From Peterkaempfera bronchialis (GTDB taxonomy: Bacteria > Actinomycetota > Actinomycetes > Streptomycetales > Streptomycetaceae), in contig NZ_CP031264.1 in NCBI RefSeq assembly GCF_003258605.2, positions 5,794,232-5,858,231 of the forward strand: DNA of 64,000 bases. The letters run 5' to 3'. A program made the translations under genes and the position numbers. Under the pieces are notes generated by a model. That model was not told the origin of the DNA. It worked only from the letters and a program-made list of their open reading frames with translations, and made no database searches. Shown here piece after piece: positions 21,101 to 29,634 of the stretch (positions within the stretch are counted from its first letter, which is position 1; each line of letters begins with the position of its first letter).

Positions 21101-22027
21101 TCAGGCCCCTCGGGTGCGCAGCCGCGGGTCGATCAGGCGGTACGACAGGTCGACGGCGGTGTTGACGACGGTGTAGACCAGCCCGGCCACCAGCACGATG
21201 CCGATGACCAGCGGCAGGTCCTTGTTGCGGACGGCGGTGACGGCCAGCGTGCCCAGGCCCTGCCGGGAGAAGACCGACTCGACGACCACCGCCCCGCCGA
21301 TCAGCGAGCCGGTGAGCCAGCCGACCAGCGTCGCCACCGGCAGCAGTCCGTGCCGCAGTCCGTGCCGCAGCCGGACGGCCGCCTCGCCGACGCCTCGGGT
21401 ACGGGCGGTGGTGACGAAGGGCTCGTCCAGGGTCTGTTCCAGCCCTCGGCGGAGCACCCGGGCGATCACTGCGGCGGGTGCGGCCGCGAGCGCCAGCGCG
21501 GGCAGCACGAGGCCGTCGAGGCCGGGTGCGCCGAGGGCGGGGAACCAGCGGAGCTTGAACGAGAACACCCCGAGCAGCAGGGTGCCGAGCCAGAAGGCCG
21601 GCACCGCCACGCCCAGGCCCTCCAGCAGCGAGACCGGGGTGCGTACCCAGGGCCGGCGGCTGGCGCCGAGCAGGGCCGCCGGCACCGCGATCACGACGGT
21701 CACGACCACGGTGGCGGCGAGCAGTTGGAGGGTGGACCCGAGCTGCTGGCCGATCGCGGTGCGCACCGGCAGGTGCAGCACATACGAGTCGCCGAGGTCG
21801 CCCCGGAGGATGTGGGACAGATAGGTGAGGTACTGGAGCGCCAGTGGGCGGTCCAGGCCGTACTCCCGGACGATCTCGGCCCGCACCCCGTCGCTGTTGG
21901 CCCGGAGGCCGGTGAGCAGGTCGACCGGGTCGCCGGAGGTGAGGTGGAGGGCGAGGAACGCGACGGTCACCGCGCCCCACAGCACCAGGACGGAGCCGCC
22001 CAGCCGCCGGGCGACCGCGCCGATCAC
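21101..22027 (-). CDS. ABC transporter permease, DppB/OppB family
   Basis: 308 aa. The GTG start overlaps the solute-binding protein stop by GTGA. The N-terminus has the OppB arrangement: one membrane helix, then LTSGDPVDLLTG and a loop with REYGLDRPLALQYLTYL. Five further helices follow, with a coupling loop TTARTRGVGEAAVRLRHGLRH. It forms the transmembrane channel together with the DppC-like partner. Confidence 0.92.
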   Translation of the reverse strand: MIGAVARRLGGSVLVLWGAVTVAFLALHLTSGDPVDLLTGLRANSDGVRAEIVREYGLDRPLALQYLTYLSHILRGDLGDSYVLHLPVRTAIGQQLGSTLQLLAATVVVTVVIAVPAALLGASRRPWVRTPVSLLEGLGVAVPAFWLGTLLLGVFSFKLRWFPALGAPGLDGLVLPALALAAAPAAVIARVLRRGLEQTLDEPFVTTARTRGVGEAAVRLRHGLRHGLLPVATLVGWLTGSLIGGAVVVESVFSRQGLGTLAVTAVRNKDLPLVIGIVLVAGLVYTVVNTAVDLSYRLIDPRLRTRGA

Positions 22028-23778
22028 TGCGACAGCCAGGCGTCGGCGAAGTTGGGGAAGCTCTGCTGCTCGAAGACGACGCCGTGCACCTTCGCGGACG
22101 TGCCCAGCACATAGGCGTTGTTGAACAGGGGCAGGATCGCGGCGTCGTCGGTGACCTTCTGCTGGACCTCGGCGTAGAGGCTGCTCTGCTTCCGCGGGTC
22201 GCCCGCGGCCAGTGCCTCGGCGAGCTTCGCGTCGACGCCGGCGTCGTGGTAGCGGGCCGCGTTGTTGTCGATCTTGGTGGTGGGGATGTGCGCGCTGCCG
22301 AAGATCAGCCGCAGGGTGTCCGGCGAGAAGTTGTTGTTGCTGCTGTTGAGCAGGTCGTAGTCGCCCGCGAGGACGCGCTTGACGTAGCTGCCGGCGTCCA
22401 GGTTCTGGTTGCGCAGCTCGATGCCGAGCTGCTTGGCGGCGGCCTGGATCTGGGTGGCCAGGGCGATGTGCGGGCCGAAGTAGTCCCCGACGTAGAGGAA
22501 GTCGAGGGTCAGGCGCTTGCCGTCCTTGGTGCGGTAGTTCTCCGCGTCACGGCCGGTCCAGCCCGCCTCGTCGAGCAGGGCGGCAGCGGCCGCCGGATCG
22601 TAGGTGTACTGATCGGCGATGGCCTTGCTGTAGCCGGGCGTGGTGGGGGAGAGCGGGCCCCGGGCGACGGGGTACACGCCGAAGTAGAGCTTCCGGACGA
22701 TCAGCGGCCAGTCGATGCCCGCCCGCAGGGCCTTGCGCAGACGGACGTCGCTGAGCGTGCCCTGCTCCGTGTTCGGGCTGTAGCTGAACGGGACACCGGG
22801 GGCGACGGCGCTCTGCACGGCGAACGCAGGGTCGGCCTTCAGCTTGGCGACGTTGACCGGGGCGATGGCCGAGGCGGCGTCCGCCTGGCCGCTCGTCAGG
22901 GCGCCCAGGCGCGAGGAGTTCTCGGGGACGACGCGGACGGTCAGGCCGTCCAGGTGTGCCGGGCCCTGGTTGGCCGCGCCCTCCGGCGCCCAGGCGTAGC
23001 CGTCGCGGCGCTGGTAGGAGATGCCCTGCTGCGGAGTGAATCCGGCGGCGCTGGTGAACGGCCCGGTGCCGACAATCTTCGAGCAGAGTGCCTTGGGGTC
23101 ACCGGTCAGCGTGGCGGGGGACTCGATGCCGAGGCTGGGGGAGGCGAGCCCGGAGAGGAAGGAGGAGGCGGGGGCGGCGAGCGTGACCTCCACCGTGTGG
23201 TCGTCGACCACGGTGGCCGAGCGGTAGTTCTCGATCAGCTGCGCGGCACCCGCGGACTTGGTGGCCGGGGCCACCACGTGGTCCAGGTTGGCCTTCACGG
23301 CGGCGGCGTCGAAGGGCGTGCCGTCGCTGAAGGTGACGCCGGGGCGCAGGGTGAAGGTGTAGGTCCGCTGGTCGTCGGATATCTTCCAGGACTTCGCGAG
23401 CCAGGGGTGGATGGCGCCCTTGTTGTCCTGCCACACCAGCGAGTCCAGCACCGCCCGGGAGAAGAGCGCGTCCGCCTGTCCCTGGTGCGGGTCGAGGCAG
23501 GTCGGGCCGTAGGGGACGGCCAGGGTGAGGTTGCCCCCGGCCCTCGGCGAGCCGCCGGCGGCCGGGTGGGCGGCGTCCTTCTCGGTGCTGGAGCAGGCGG
23601 CGGCCAGCGGCAGGAGGGTGGTGAGGGCGGCGACGGCGACGCCCGGTCTGAACGTGAACCGCCGGATGCGGGAGGTTCGCAGTCGCTCGGCGGCGGGGGC
23701 GGTGTCGGGCGTGGCGGGGTCGGTCGTGGCAGTGCCGGGCAAGGCAGTGCCGGGCAGGGAAGTGTCGGGCGTGTGCAT
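22024..23778 (-). CDS. ABC transporter family 5 extracellular solute-binding lipoprotein
   Basis: 584 aa from ATG 23778, which has a GGAGAGAAG site; the open frame upstream is disregarded. The N-region is unusually long (about 40 residues of Thr/Pro/Ala), then an Arg-rich segment and the hydrophobic stretch VAVAALTTLLPLAAAC with a lipobox Cys. The mature part has the SBP family 5 pattern: RTYTFTLRPGVTFSDGTPFDAAAVKANLDHV, read in short pieces, and later RLRKALRAGIDW. It is the substrate receptor and the first structural gene of the operon after the leader peptide. The substrate class (peptides, nickel, organosulfonates) cannot be read from sequence. Confidence 0.88.
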   Translation of the reverse strand: MHTPDTSLPGTALPGTATTDPATPDTAPAAERLRTSRIRRFTFRPGVAVAALTTLLPLAAACSSTEKDAAHPAAGGSPRAGGNLTLAVPYGPTCLDPHQGQADALFSRAVLDSLVWQDNKGAIHPWLAKSWKISDDQRTYTFTLRPGVTFSDGTPFDAAAVKANLDHVVAPATKSAGAAQLIENYRSATVVDDHTVEVTLAAPASSFLSGLASPSLGIESPATLTGDPKALCSKIVGTGPFTSAAGFTPQQGISYQRRDGYAWAPEGAANQGPAHLDGLTVRVVPENSSRLGALTSGQADAASAIAPVNVAKLKADPAFAVQSAVAPGVPFSYSPNTEQGTLSDVRLRKALRAGIDWPLIVRKLYFGVYPVARGPLSPTTPGYSKAIADQYTYDPAAAAALLDEAGWTGRDAENYRTKDGKRLTLDFLYVGDYFGPHIALATQIQAAAKQLGIELRNQNLDAGSYVKRVLAGDYDLLNSSNNNFSPDTLRLIFGSAHIPTTKIDNNAARYHDAGVDAKLAEALAAGDPRKQSSLYAEVQQKVTDDAAILPLFNNAYVLGTSAKVHGVVFEQQSFPNFADAWLSQ

Positions 23779-23895
23779 GGCAGGGCTTCTCTCCGAGGCG
23801 CGGGATCGGCGGCCTTGGCCACCGGGTTGACGTGTCGGGATCGCCGCGAGGGCCACCGCCCCCGCCCCTCGGTGAGCGCAGGGCGGTGCGGTGGC

Positions 23896-23976
23896 TCAAC
23901 GCGGCGAAAGACACAGCGCGCTGTCGGTACGGGAGAGGTCGATCGCCCGGCGGGTGGCTGCGAGCAGCAGGCGCAT
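23896..23976 (-). CDS. Cysteine-containing leader peptide (26 aa) ahead of the transporter/monooxygenase operon
   Basis: This short ORF reads MRLLLAATRRAIDLSRTDSA followed by LCLSPR and a TGA stop. It matches the layout of the small actinobacterial leader peptides found before sulfur-assimilation operons: a short basic helix with the pattern RRxIDLxRxxSALC and one Cys near the end. In mycobacteria, Cys-containing upstream ORFs act as cysteine-responsive attenuators; I infer a similar role here. It lies 117 bp before the solute-binding protein start on the same strand, with no better ORF in that gap. No strong Shine-Dalgarno is seen before the ATG, so leaderless or weak translation is possible. 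Confidence 0.75.
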   Translation of the reverse strand: MRLLLAATRRAIDLSRTDSALCLSPR

Positions 23977-24105
23977 GCCTGGCAGGCCACGGCTGGCGGA
24001 CACTCCGTACTCCTCGGACTGCGGCTCCGGAACCGGAGCGTCGATGGACCGTCAGCGGTTGCGGTGAGCCATCTGTATCACCGGCCTGCTGATCTTTACA
24101 GTTAA

Positions 24106-25056
24106 TCAGACTGAACTTACTTGTTCAATCCCTGTCCGGGCAGCGGGACGCAGGGCGCGGCGCAGCGCGTCGACCTGCGTGGCCAGCGAGTGCCGGCTCA
24201 GTGCCGCCTGCGGGTCCTTGATGTCGAAGCCGTGGTACGCCCCGGGGAACACGTGCAGTTCCAGCGGCACCCCGGCGCGGGTCAGCCGGAGGCCGAAGTC
24301 GATCACCTCGTCCCGGGACAGCTCCAGGTCCCCGACCGACAGGTAGACCGGGGGCAGTCCGGTCAGGTCGTCCGCCCTGGCCGGCGCGGCGTGGGCGGGC
24401 ACATCGGGGTGGCCGGGCGGCAGCGGGTGCAGGTAGGCGCCCCAACCGGCCAGCGAGGCCGCCCGGTTCCAGGTGCGGGGGTCCAGCACGAGCCGGCTGG
24501 ACGGTGTGGTGTGCCGGTCGTCCAGTACGGGGGCGTGCAGCAGCAGCAGGCTCGGCAGCGGGCCGCCGCCGTCGCGCAGCGTCAGCGTCAACCCGGCGGC
24601 GACCGCCGCTCCCGAGCTGCTGCCCGCCACCGCCACCCGCGAGCCGTCCACGGCCAGCCGGTCGCCGTTCCGGCGCAGCCAGTTCAGAGCCGTCAGGCAG
24701 TCCTGCCGTGCGGCCGGGTAGGGGTGCCGGGGTGCCAGCCGGTAGCCGACCGAGACCACCACCGCGCCCGCACCTTCGGCGTACAGGTCGCACAGCGGGT
24801 CGAACCACTCCAGCCGCTCGCCGGCGGTGAATCCGCCGCCGTGCACGAACAGCACCGCAGGCCGTTCCGGGGCGGGGCCGGTGGGCCGGTAGATCCGGAC
24901 GGGCACCGGCGGCGCACCCGGGTCGAGCGGATCGCGCACCACCAGGTCCTCCCGCTCGGGCGCCGCCGCGCCGGGCCGCAGCGATGCCATGCCGGAAACG
25001 GGGGAGAGGAAGCCTCCCAGCAGTTCCGGGTCCAGTCGGGGGGCGATGTCCTGCAT
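24106..25056 (-). CDS. Alpha/beta hydrolase, hormone-sensitive-lipase type esterase
   Basis: 316 aa. The oxyanion motif HGGG (VLFVHGGGFTAG), nucleophile GSSSG (AVAGSSSGAAVA), Asp in the LSRDEVIDF region and catalytic His in GAYHGFD are all present, so it should be active on small acyl esters. There is no signal peptide, so it is cytoplasmic. It is divergent from the TetR regulator, with an 89-107 bp gap containing a perfect 16-bp palindrome. It likely releases or removes an ester group of the regulator's inducer or of the imported substrate (inference). The last codons overlap the second operator. Confidence 0.88.
   Translation of the reverse strand: MQDIAPRLDPELLGGFLSPVSGMASLRPGAAAPEREDLVVRDPLDPGAPPVPVRIYRPTGPAPERPAVLFVHGGGFTAGERLEWFDPLCDLYAEGAGAVVVSVGYRLAPRHPYPAARQDCLTALNWLRRNGDRLAVDGSRVAVAGSSSGAAVAAGLTLTLRDGGGPLPSLLLLHAPVLDDRHTTPSSRLVLDPRTWNRAASLAGWGAYLHPLPPGHPDVPAHAAPARADDLTGLPPVYLSVGDLELSRDEVIDFGLRLTRAGVPLELHVFPGAYHGFDIKDPQAALSRHSLATQVDALRRALRPAARTGIEQVSSV
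24112..24127. promoter_or_regulatory. Candidate TetR operator in front of the transporter operon
   Basis: The 16-bp sequence TGAACTTACTTGTTCA is an inverted repeat (TGAAC / GTTCA). It matches the perfect palindrome at 25109-25124 in spacing and in all but one arm base. It overlaps the last codons of the esterase gene and lies 136 bp upstream of the leader peptide. On the - strand a TTGAAC -35-like box falls inside it. Confidence 0.6.
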
Positions 25057-25108
25057 GGGTTCTGGCCTTCTTCCTGTGGTGGCGGCCGGACGATCGAGGG
25101 CGCAAAAC

Positions 25109-25124
25109 TGAACTCATCAGTTCA
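25109..25124. promoter_or_regulatory. Perfect 16-bp palindrome, candidate TetR operator
   Basis: TGAACTCATCAGTTCA has perfect 6-bp arms and a 4-bp centre. It lies in the short divergent region between the esterase and the TetR gene, the standard position for an autoregulated TetR operator. Confidence 0.7.
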
Positions 25125-25163
25125 AGTGAGTTGTAGCAGTAATCTGTGCGCTACCGTAGGTAT

Positions 25164-25826
25164 GTGACCGAAAGTGGACGCTCGGCTGCGGGGCGCGGCC
25201 GGATCGACAAGCGCAGCGCCATCCTCGAAGCCGCCGTCAAGGTGTTCACCCGGGAGGGCTACGCCCAGGCGGGCATCGACGCCATCGCGGCGGTGGCCGG
25301 CGTGGCCAAGCCCACGGTCTACAACCACTTCGGTGACAAGGAGAACCTGTTCCGGATCGTGATGCGGGACGGCGCCGAGCGCACCTCCAGCCGCATCATC
25401 GCCGCCCTCGCGAGCCTCCCCGACGACGGCCAGGACCTGGAGGGCGAGCTGGAGCGCGTCGCCCACCGGGTGATCGAGTGTCAGCTCGGCGACGAGGGGT
25501 GGGGACTCCAGCGGCTGCTCTACGCGGAGGCGGCCCGGCTCCCCGACCTCTACGACCAGGTGGTGGCCCGGGGCTCCCAACCGGTGCTGGACGTCCTCTG
25601 CGGCCGACTCGCCGGCCTGGCCAACCGCGGTCACCTCGACTTCGACGACCCCGCCGTGGCGGCCACCCAGTTCATCGCCCTGGTCTCGGGCAATCTCCCC
25701 GGCCTGTCCGCGCTCGGCACCCGCCCCGTCGACCGCGCCGACCTCGACGCCGCCGTCCGCACCGGGGTGGACGCCTTCCTCCGCGCGTACGGCACCCAGC
25801 GCCGCCGCCGACCCCGCCGGGGCTGA
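25164..25826 (+). CDS. TetR/AcrR family transcriptional regulator
   Basis: About 220 aa. An N-terminal helix-turn-helix follows a short basic lead: AILEAAVKVFTREGYAQAGI, DAIAAVAGVAKPTVYNHFG and DKENLF, which is the canonical TetR DNA-binding pattern. The C-terminal half is a helical ligand-binding domain. The start is uncertain: GTG at 25164 directly follows a TAGGTAT -10-like box and may be leaderless, while GTG at 25146 adds six residues. It is transcribed away from the esterase and probably represses both units that carry the TGAACT palindromes. Confidence 0.9.
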   Translation: MTESGRSAAGRGRIDKRSAILEAAVKVFTREGYAQAGIDAIAAVAGVAKPTVYNHFGDKENLFRIVMRDGAERTSSRIIAALASLPDDGQDLEGELERVAHRVIECQLGDEGWGLQRLLYAEAARLPDLYDQVVARGSQPVLDVLCGRLAGLANRGHLDFDDPAVAATQFIALVSGNLPGLSALGTRPVDRADLDAAVRTGVDAFLRAYGTQRRRRPRRG

Positions 25827-25912
25827 CCGGCCCGACGGCGCCGGACGCCGACCCGGCCACCCTCACCCCGGAGGGACCGGTGCTCGGGTGGGCCGACGCG
25901 CCGGCCGGACCG

Positions 25913-26782
25913 TCAGCGGGTGCCGAAGGTGTCGCACTGGTCCATGTCGCCGGTCTTGTACCCGGTGCTGAACCACTTCTGCCGCTGTGCCGAGGAGCCG
26001 TGCGTCCAGGTTTCCGGGGTCACCTTGCCCTCGTACTGCTTCTGGAGGCGGTCGTCGCCGATCGCCGCCGCCGCGTCCAGGCCCTCGTTGATGTCGGCGC
26101 GTGACAGCTTGCTGATCAGCGGGCGGCCGGTGGACTTCTGCGGGGTGGTGGTCGCGTGCTTGGCCCAGACCCCCGCGTAGCAGTCGGCCTGTAGCTCCAG
26201 CTTCACCGAGTCGCTGTCCGCGCCCTCGTCGTCGTCCGCCTCGTCCATGGTGCCCAGCAGGTTCTGGACGTGGTGCCCGTACTCGTGGGCCACCACATAG
26301 GACTGCGCGAACGGTCCACCGCTGGCCCCGTACTCGGTGCGCAGTTCCTCGAAGAAGGTGAGATCCAGGTACACCTTGTTGTCCCCGGGGCAGTAGAAGG
26401 GCCCGTCGTCGGACGACCCCTTGCCGCATGCCGTCGGCACCGTGCCGGTGAAGTAGACGGTCTTCGCCGGGGTGTAGCCGTCGAGTTCGCTGTCCCAGAA
26501 GTTCTGGAGGCTGTTGACCACCGCGGTGATGCGGCAGTCGTCCTTGGTGTTGGCGTCCGCGCCGGTGCGGCAGTCGGACTTCTCGACGGCCTTGGCCGGC
26601 GCCGCATCGGTGACCGAGTCGCCGGACAGCCCCACATCGTCCGCGTCGACCCCCAGCACCAGCGCGACCAGCAGTCCTATGACCCCCAGGACCCCGCCGC
26701 CGGCCGCGACCTTACCGCCGGATATTCCGCGCCGGTCCTCCACCTGGGAATTGTCGAGTTCTGCGTCATCGTCAAACTTCAT
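25913..26782 (-). CDS. Neutral zinc metallopeptidase (YpfJ-like), membrane-anchored
   Basis: 289 aa from ATG 26782 with a GAGGTGG site. A 45-residue cytoplasmic N-terminus (MKFDDDAELDNSQVEDRRG) is followed by one transmembrane helix rich in Gly, Val and Leu, then an extracellular domain. The zinc motif HEYGHHVQN (HExxH) and a downstream ELQADCYAGVW with the third ligand region fit the YpfJ/KPN_02809 family. Four to six Cys residues may form disulfides. The family's physiological substrate is unknown. It is convergent with the TetR gene and apparently monocistronic. Confidence 0.88.
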   Translation of the reverse strand: MKFDDDAELDNSQVEDRRGISGGKVAAGGGVLGVIGLLVALVLGVDADDVGLSGDSVTDAAPAKAVEKSDCRTGADANTKDDCRITAVVNSLQNFWDSELDGYTPAKTVYFTGTVPTACGKGSSDDGPFYCPGDNKVYLDLTFFEELRTEYGASGGPFAQSYVVAHEYGHHVQNLLGTMDEADDDEGADSDSVKLELQADCYAGVWAKHATTTPQKSTGRPLISKLSRADINEGLDAAAAIGDDRLQKQYEGKVTPETWTHGSSAQRQKWFSTGYKTGDMDQCDTFGTR

Positions 26783-27006
26783 CGCGTTCCACCTCGATAG
26801 GAGCACCAGCTGTGCGAAGTGGAACACTATCCGGAACGTGACAGTCCGTCGGTCATGGACATGGTCGATCAATCGGCAACTGCACAGGTCAACGGGCGAA
26901 TCACCGGCGCTTCGTCACATCCGTTAACAAGAGGACGGGACCGCTGGTAAATCCCTGTGGTGTCCAGCCCGGAAATCCGTGGCGGGCGTCGACCGGTCTC
27001 CTCTCC

Positions 27007-27810
27007 TCAGGCCGAGAGCAGCATCGCGACCACCACCATGGCAAGCAGCCCGATGTACGACCAGGCGTAGGTACGGTCGGGGATCCGCGGCGGGCGCCGC
27101 CGCAGCACCGCGATCACCGGCAGGGCTCCGAGGAGCAGCGCCGAGGCGGCGCGGAGGTCGATGAGACCCACCAGGTGCAGATGCGCGTCTGCGGCGGCGG
27201 GGAGGGCTGCGGCGCTCAGGGAGACTGCGGTGGCCGGGAGCGCGATGGCGAGGGTGAGAGGGTTGGCCAGCGCGGTCGCCAGGTGCATCGTGTGCCCGGC
27301 ACGCCGCATGGCGGGGACGGTCATGACGCTGCCTCCCACGCCGAGGAAGGCCGCGACCGCGCCGACCGGCACGCCGAGGACGGCCGGCAGCGGACGCGGA
27401 GCATCGGAGGCCGCCTCGGCCCGGGTGCGCGGGCGCAGGAAGCCGGGGCGCAGGAGCAGGTCGGCGATGGTGAGGGCGACGTACGCGACAAACGCCCAGC
27501 GGACCGGACCGGCCGGGGCGAAGCGCGTGGCGAGAGCGCCGGCCGAGGCACCGGCGGCCAGCAGGAGGAGCAGCGCGCCGCTGCCGCGGAGCGCGAGGAG
27601 CACCCGCCGTGGTGTGACGGCCGTCGCGAACCCCGCGTTCACCACCATCACCAGGGCCGAGGTGGCCGTGGCCACCCGCATCGCGTCCGCGCCGAGTGCG
27701 GCGTCCGCCCACACCACGACCGGCACCGCGACGAACCCGCCGCCGAACCCGAACAACACCGTGGTCACCCCGGTGAGGAGTCCGATCCCGATCAATGCCA
27801 CAACATCCAC
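27007..27810 (-). CDS. TSUP/TauE-SafE family membrane permease
   Basis: About 267 aa with eight hydrophobic segments. Two halves share the TSUP repeat (LLTGVTTVLFGFGGGFVAVP and GVPVGAVAAFLGVGGSVMTVP), the glycine-rich hallmark of the sulfite/organosulfonate exporter superfamily. The GTG at 27810 follows GGAGTGGGG; ATG at 27864 is an alternative. It is divergent from an AraC regulator that starts 85 bp away, which probably controls it. The cargo is not predictable. Confidence 0.85.
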   Translation of the reverse strand: MDVVALIGIGLLTGVTTVLFGFGGGFVAVPVVVWADAALGADAMRVATATSALVMVVNAGFATAVTPRRVLLALRGSGALLLLLAAGASAGALATRFAPAGPVRWAFVAYVALTIADLLLRPGFLRPRTRAEAASDAPRPLPAVLGVPVGAVAAFLGVGGSVMTVPAMRRAGHTMHLATALANPLTLAIALPATAVSLSAAALPAAADAHLHLVGLIDLRAASALLLGALPVIAVLRRRPPRIPDRTYAWSYIGLLAMVVVAMLLSA

Positions 27811-27895
27811 AGACCCCACTCCACCAGCTGCGACAGACCTCTCGCATGCGATGGTCGGCATCATTCCTTCGCGTCTCGGCCAGTAGGGTGGCCAG

Positions 27896-28687
27896 GTGAA
27901 GAACGTCCCCCTGGCCGACGTCGACCACATCGACCGGGCCGTCCTGCCGATCGGCACCGACTACCCGCCCGGCCACGTACTGGACTGGCACGCCCACCGC
28001 CGCGCGCAGTTCCTCTACGGCGCCACCGGGGTCATGGTGGTCGACACCGCCGACGGCACCTGGACCGTTCCGCCCGAGCGCGCCGTACTGATTCCGGCCG
28101 CTACCCGGCACCGGGTCCGCATGCTGGGGGTGAGCACCCGGAGCCTGTACATCGAGCCGGATGCTGTCCCCTGGTGGCCCGCCACCTGCACGGTCGTGGA
28201 CGTTCCGCCGCTGCTGCGCGAACTGCTCCTGGCCGCTGTCGACTTCGAGGTCGACTACAGCCTGTCCGGGCGCGAAGGCTGCATCGCCGCGCTCCTCCTG
28301 TACGAGATCGCCGAGCGCGCCCCGCTCCCGTTCCACGTCGGAATCCCCGCCGCCGCCGACCTCGCGAAACTCTGCCGCGAGTATCTGGCCGCCCCGGACG
28401 TCGGCGTCACCAACGCCGTCTGGGCCGCGAGGACGGCCATGAGCGAACGGGCCTTCACCCGGCGCTTCCGCTCCGAGACCGGTGACAGCCCCGCCGTCTG
28501 GCGGACCCGCGCCCGCCTGCTCGCGGCCGTCCCGCTGCTGCGCACCGCGTCGGTCAGCGAGGTCGGTGGCCGTCTCGGCTACGCCTCCCCCGCCGCGTTC
28601 ACCGCCGCCTTCACGCGCGCCTTCGGCATGCCCCCGTCCCGCTTCGCCAGTAGCAGTGGAGTTCACGCGGGACACGACGGGCGATGA
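27896..28687 (+). CDS. AraC family regulator with N-terminal cupin sensor
   Basis: 263 aa. GTG start just after GGTGGCCAG. Residues about 20-100 have a cupin-like pattern (LDWHAHRRAQFLYG, then IPAATRHRVRM), giving a His-containing small-molecule pocket. The C-terminal 100 residues form the double HTH: MSERAFTRRFRSETGDSPAVW and a second helix near VGGRLGYASPAAFTAAFTRAFG. It is divergent from the TSUP permease and likely regulates it. Confidence 0.88.
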   Translation: MKNVPLADVDHIDRAVLPIGTDYPPGHVLDWHAHRRAQFLYGATGVMVVDTADGTWTVPPERAVLIPAATRHRVRMLGVSTRSLYIEPDAVPWWPATCTVVDVPPLLRELLLAAVDFEVDYSLSGREGCIAALLLYEIAERAPLPFHVGIPAAADLAKLCREYLAAPDVGVTNAVWAARTAMSERAFTRRFRSETGDSPAVWRTRARLLAAVPLLRTASVSEVGGRLGYASPAAFTAAFTRAFGMPPSRFASSSGVHAGHDGR

Positions 28688-28834
28688 GGCCGAGGTTGAA
28701 GAGGACGCTGGGCCCGGCTGTCACCGCGACCAGTGCGCCCATGGCGTCGGCCCGGCGGTGATCAGCGGGTCGTGCAGATGGGCCAGGCACAGCGCCCCAG
28801 GCACAGCGCCCCAGCCACGGCGTCCTTCCGCAGG

Positions 28835-29374
28835 TCAGGACAGGAGCCACGCCTGGTTCTGGGTACCGGCGCACGGCTCGGTGTGAACCGTGTCGGAGTT
28901 GGTCACGTTGGCGAGGCAGTACGCCTGCGCATAGCCGAGCTTGATCGTGGCGTTGCGGTTCCCGGTGGCCGACACCAGCCAGGCCTGGTTCTGGGTACCG
29001 GCGCACGGTGCGGTATGGATCTTGTCGGTGTTGGTGTCATTGGTCAGGCAGTAGCCCTGCGCATAGCCCAGCCGGATCGTGGCGTTGCGGTTGCCGGTGG
29101 CCGACACCAGCCAGGCCTGGTTCTGGGTACCGGCGCACTGCCCGGTGTGGATCTTGTCGGTGTTGGTGTCATTGGTCAGGCAGTACGCCTGCGCGTAGCC
29201 GAGCCGGATCGTCTCGTTCGGGTCGCCGGTGCCGGCGGCGGCGCTGCCGGTCAGGCCCGTGGAAGCCATGACCAGGACCGCCGCAGCCGCTCCGGCGGTG
29301 CGGGTCCTGGTGCGGAGGGCGGCGGTGCGGAGGGTGGCGGTGCGGAGGGTTGCGGTGCGGATGCCGACGGACAC
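28835..29374 (-). CDS. Secreted ricin-type beta-trefoil protein (three repeats)
   Basis: 179 aa from GTG 29374, preceded by GGGAG. The long basic N-region is built of ATLRT/AALRT repeats. A signal core AAAAVLVMASTGLTGSAAAG follows, then three copies of a 44-residue unit (132 bp period) ending in CAGTQNQAWLVSATGNRNAT. Each unit has two Cys and a QNQAW motif, the (QxW)3 mark of ricin B-type lectins. The three units make exactly one trefoil, so this is a stand-alone carbohydrate-binding module with no catalytic domain attached. Confidence 0.82.
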   Translation of the reverse strand: MSVGIRTATLRTATLRTAALRTRTRTAGAAAAVLVMASTGLTGSAAAGTGDPNETIRLGYAQAYCLTNDTNTDKIHTGQCAGTQNQAWLVSATGNRNATIRLGYAQGYCLTNDTNTDKIHTAPCAGTQNQAWLVSATGNRNATIKLGYAQAYCLANVTNSDTVHTEPCAGTQNQAWLLS

Positions 29375-29537
29375 AGGGCGACTCCCGGAAGCGGACAGGA
29401 CCGTGCGGGCACGGGGGAGGGCCAGGCCCTCGCCCGCTGGGACACGGAGCGGATGCGCATCACCGTAGCCAGCGCATCGAGCCACGCCCGGGTGAGACCC
29501 GAGGACGCCACCCGCATGGCGCAGCACACCCCGGTTG

Positions 29538-29578
29538 CAGCAGGGAGCGGCGGGCACGGTGCCCGCCGCTCCCTGCTG
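29538..29578. terminator. 18-bp stem hairpin downstream of the flotillin gene
   Basis: Perfect arms 29538-29555 and 29561-29578 around a 5-nt loop. It lies 57 bp beyond the flotillin stop and upstream of the lectin gene on the same strand, so it separates the two units. Confidence 0.85.
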
Positions 29579-29634
29579 GTCCGGGAAAGCCCGGCAGTAC
29601 CGCGCCCCTCTGCCGGAGCGCCCGGGTCAGGGCG

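Noticed and set aside
23832..24092. 86-codon + strand ORF before the esterase
   Set aside because: Pro/Arg-rich with no ribosome site. The opposite strand holds the recognisable leader peptide.
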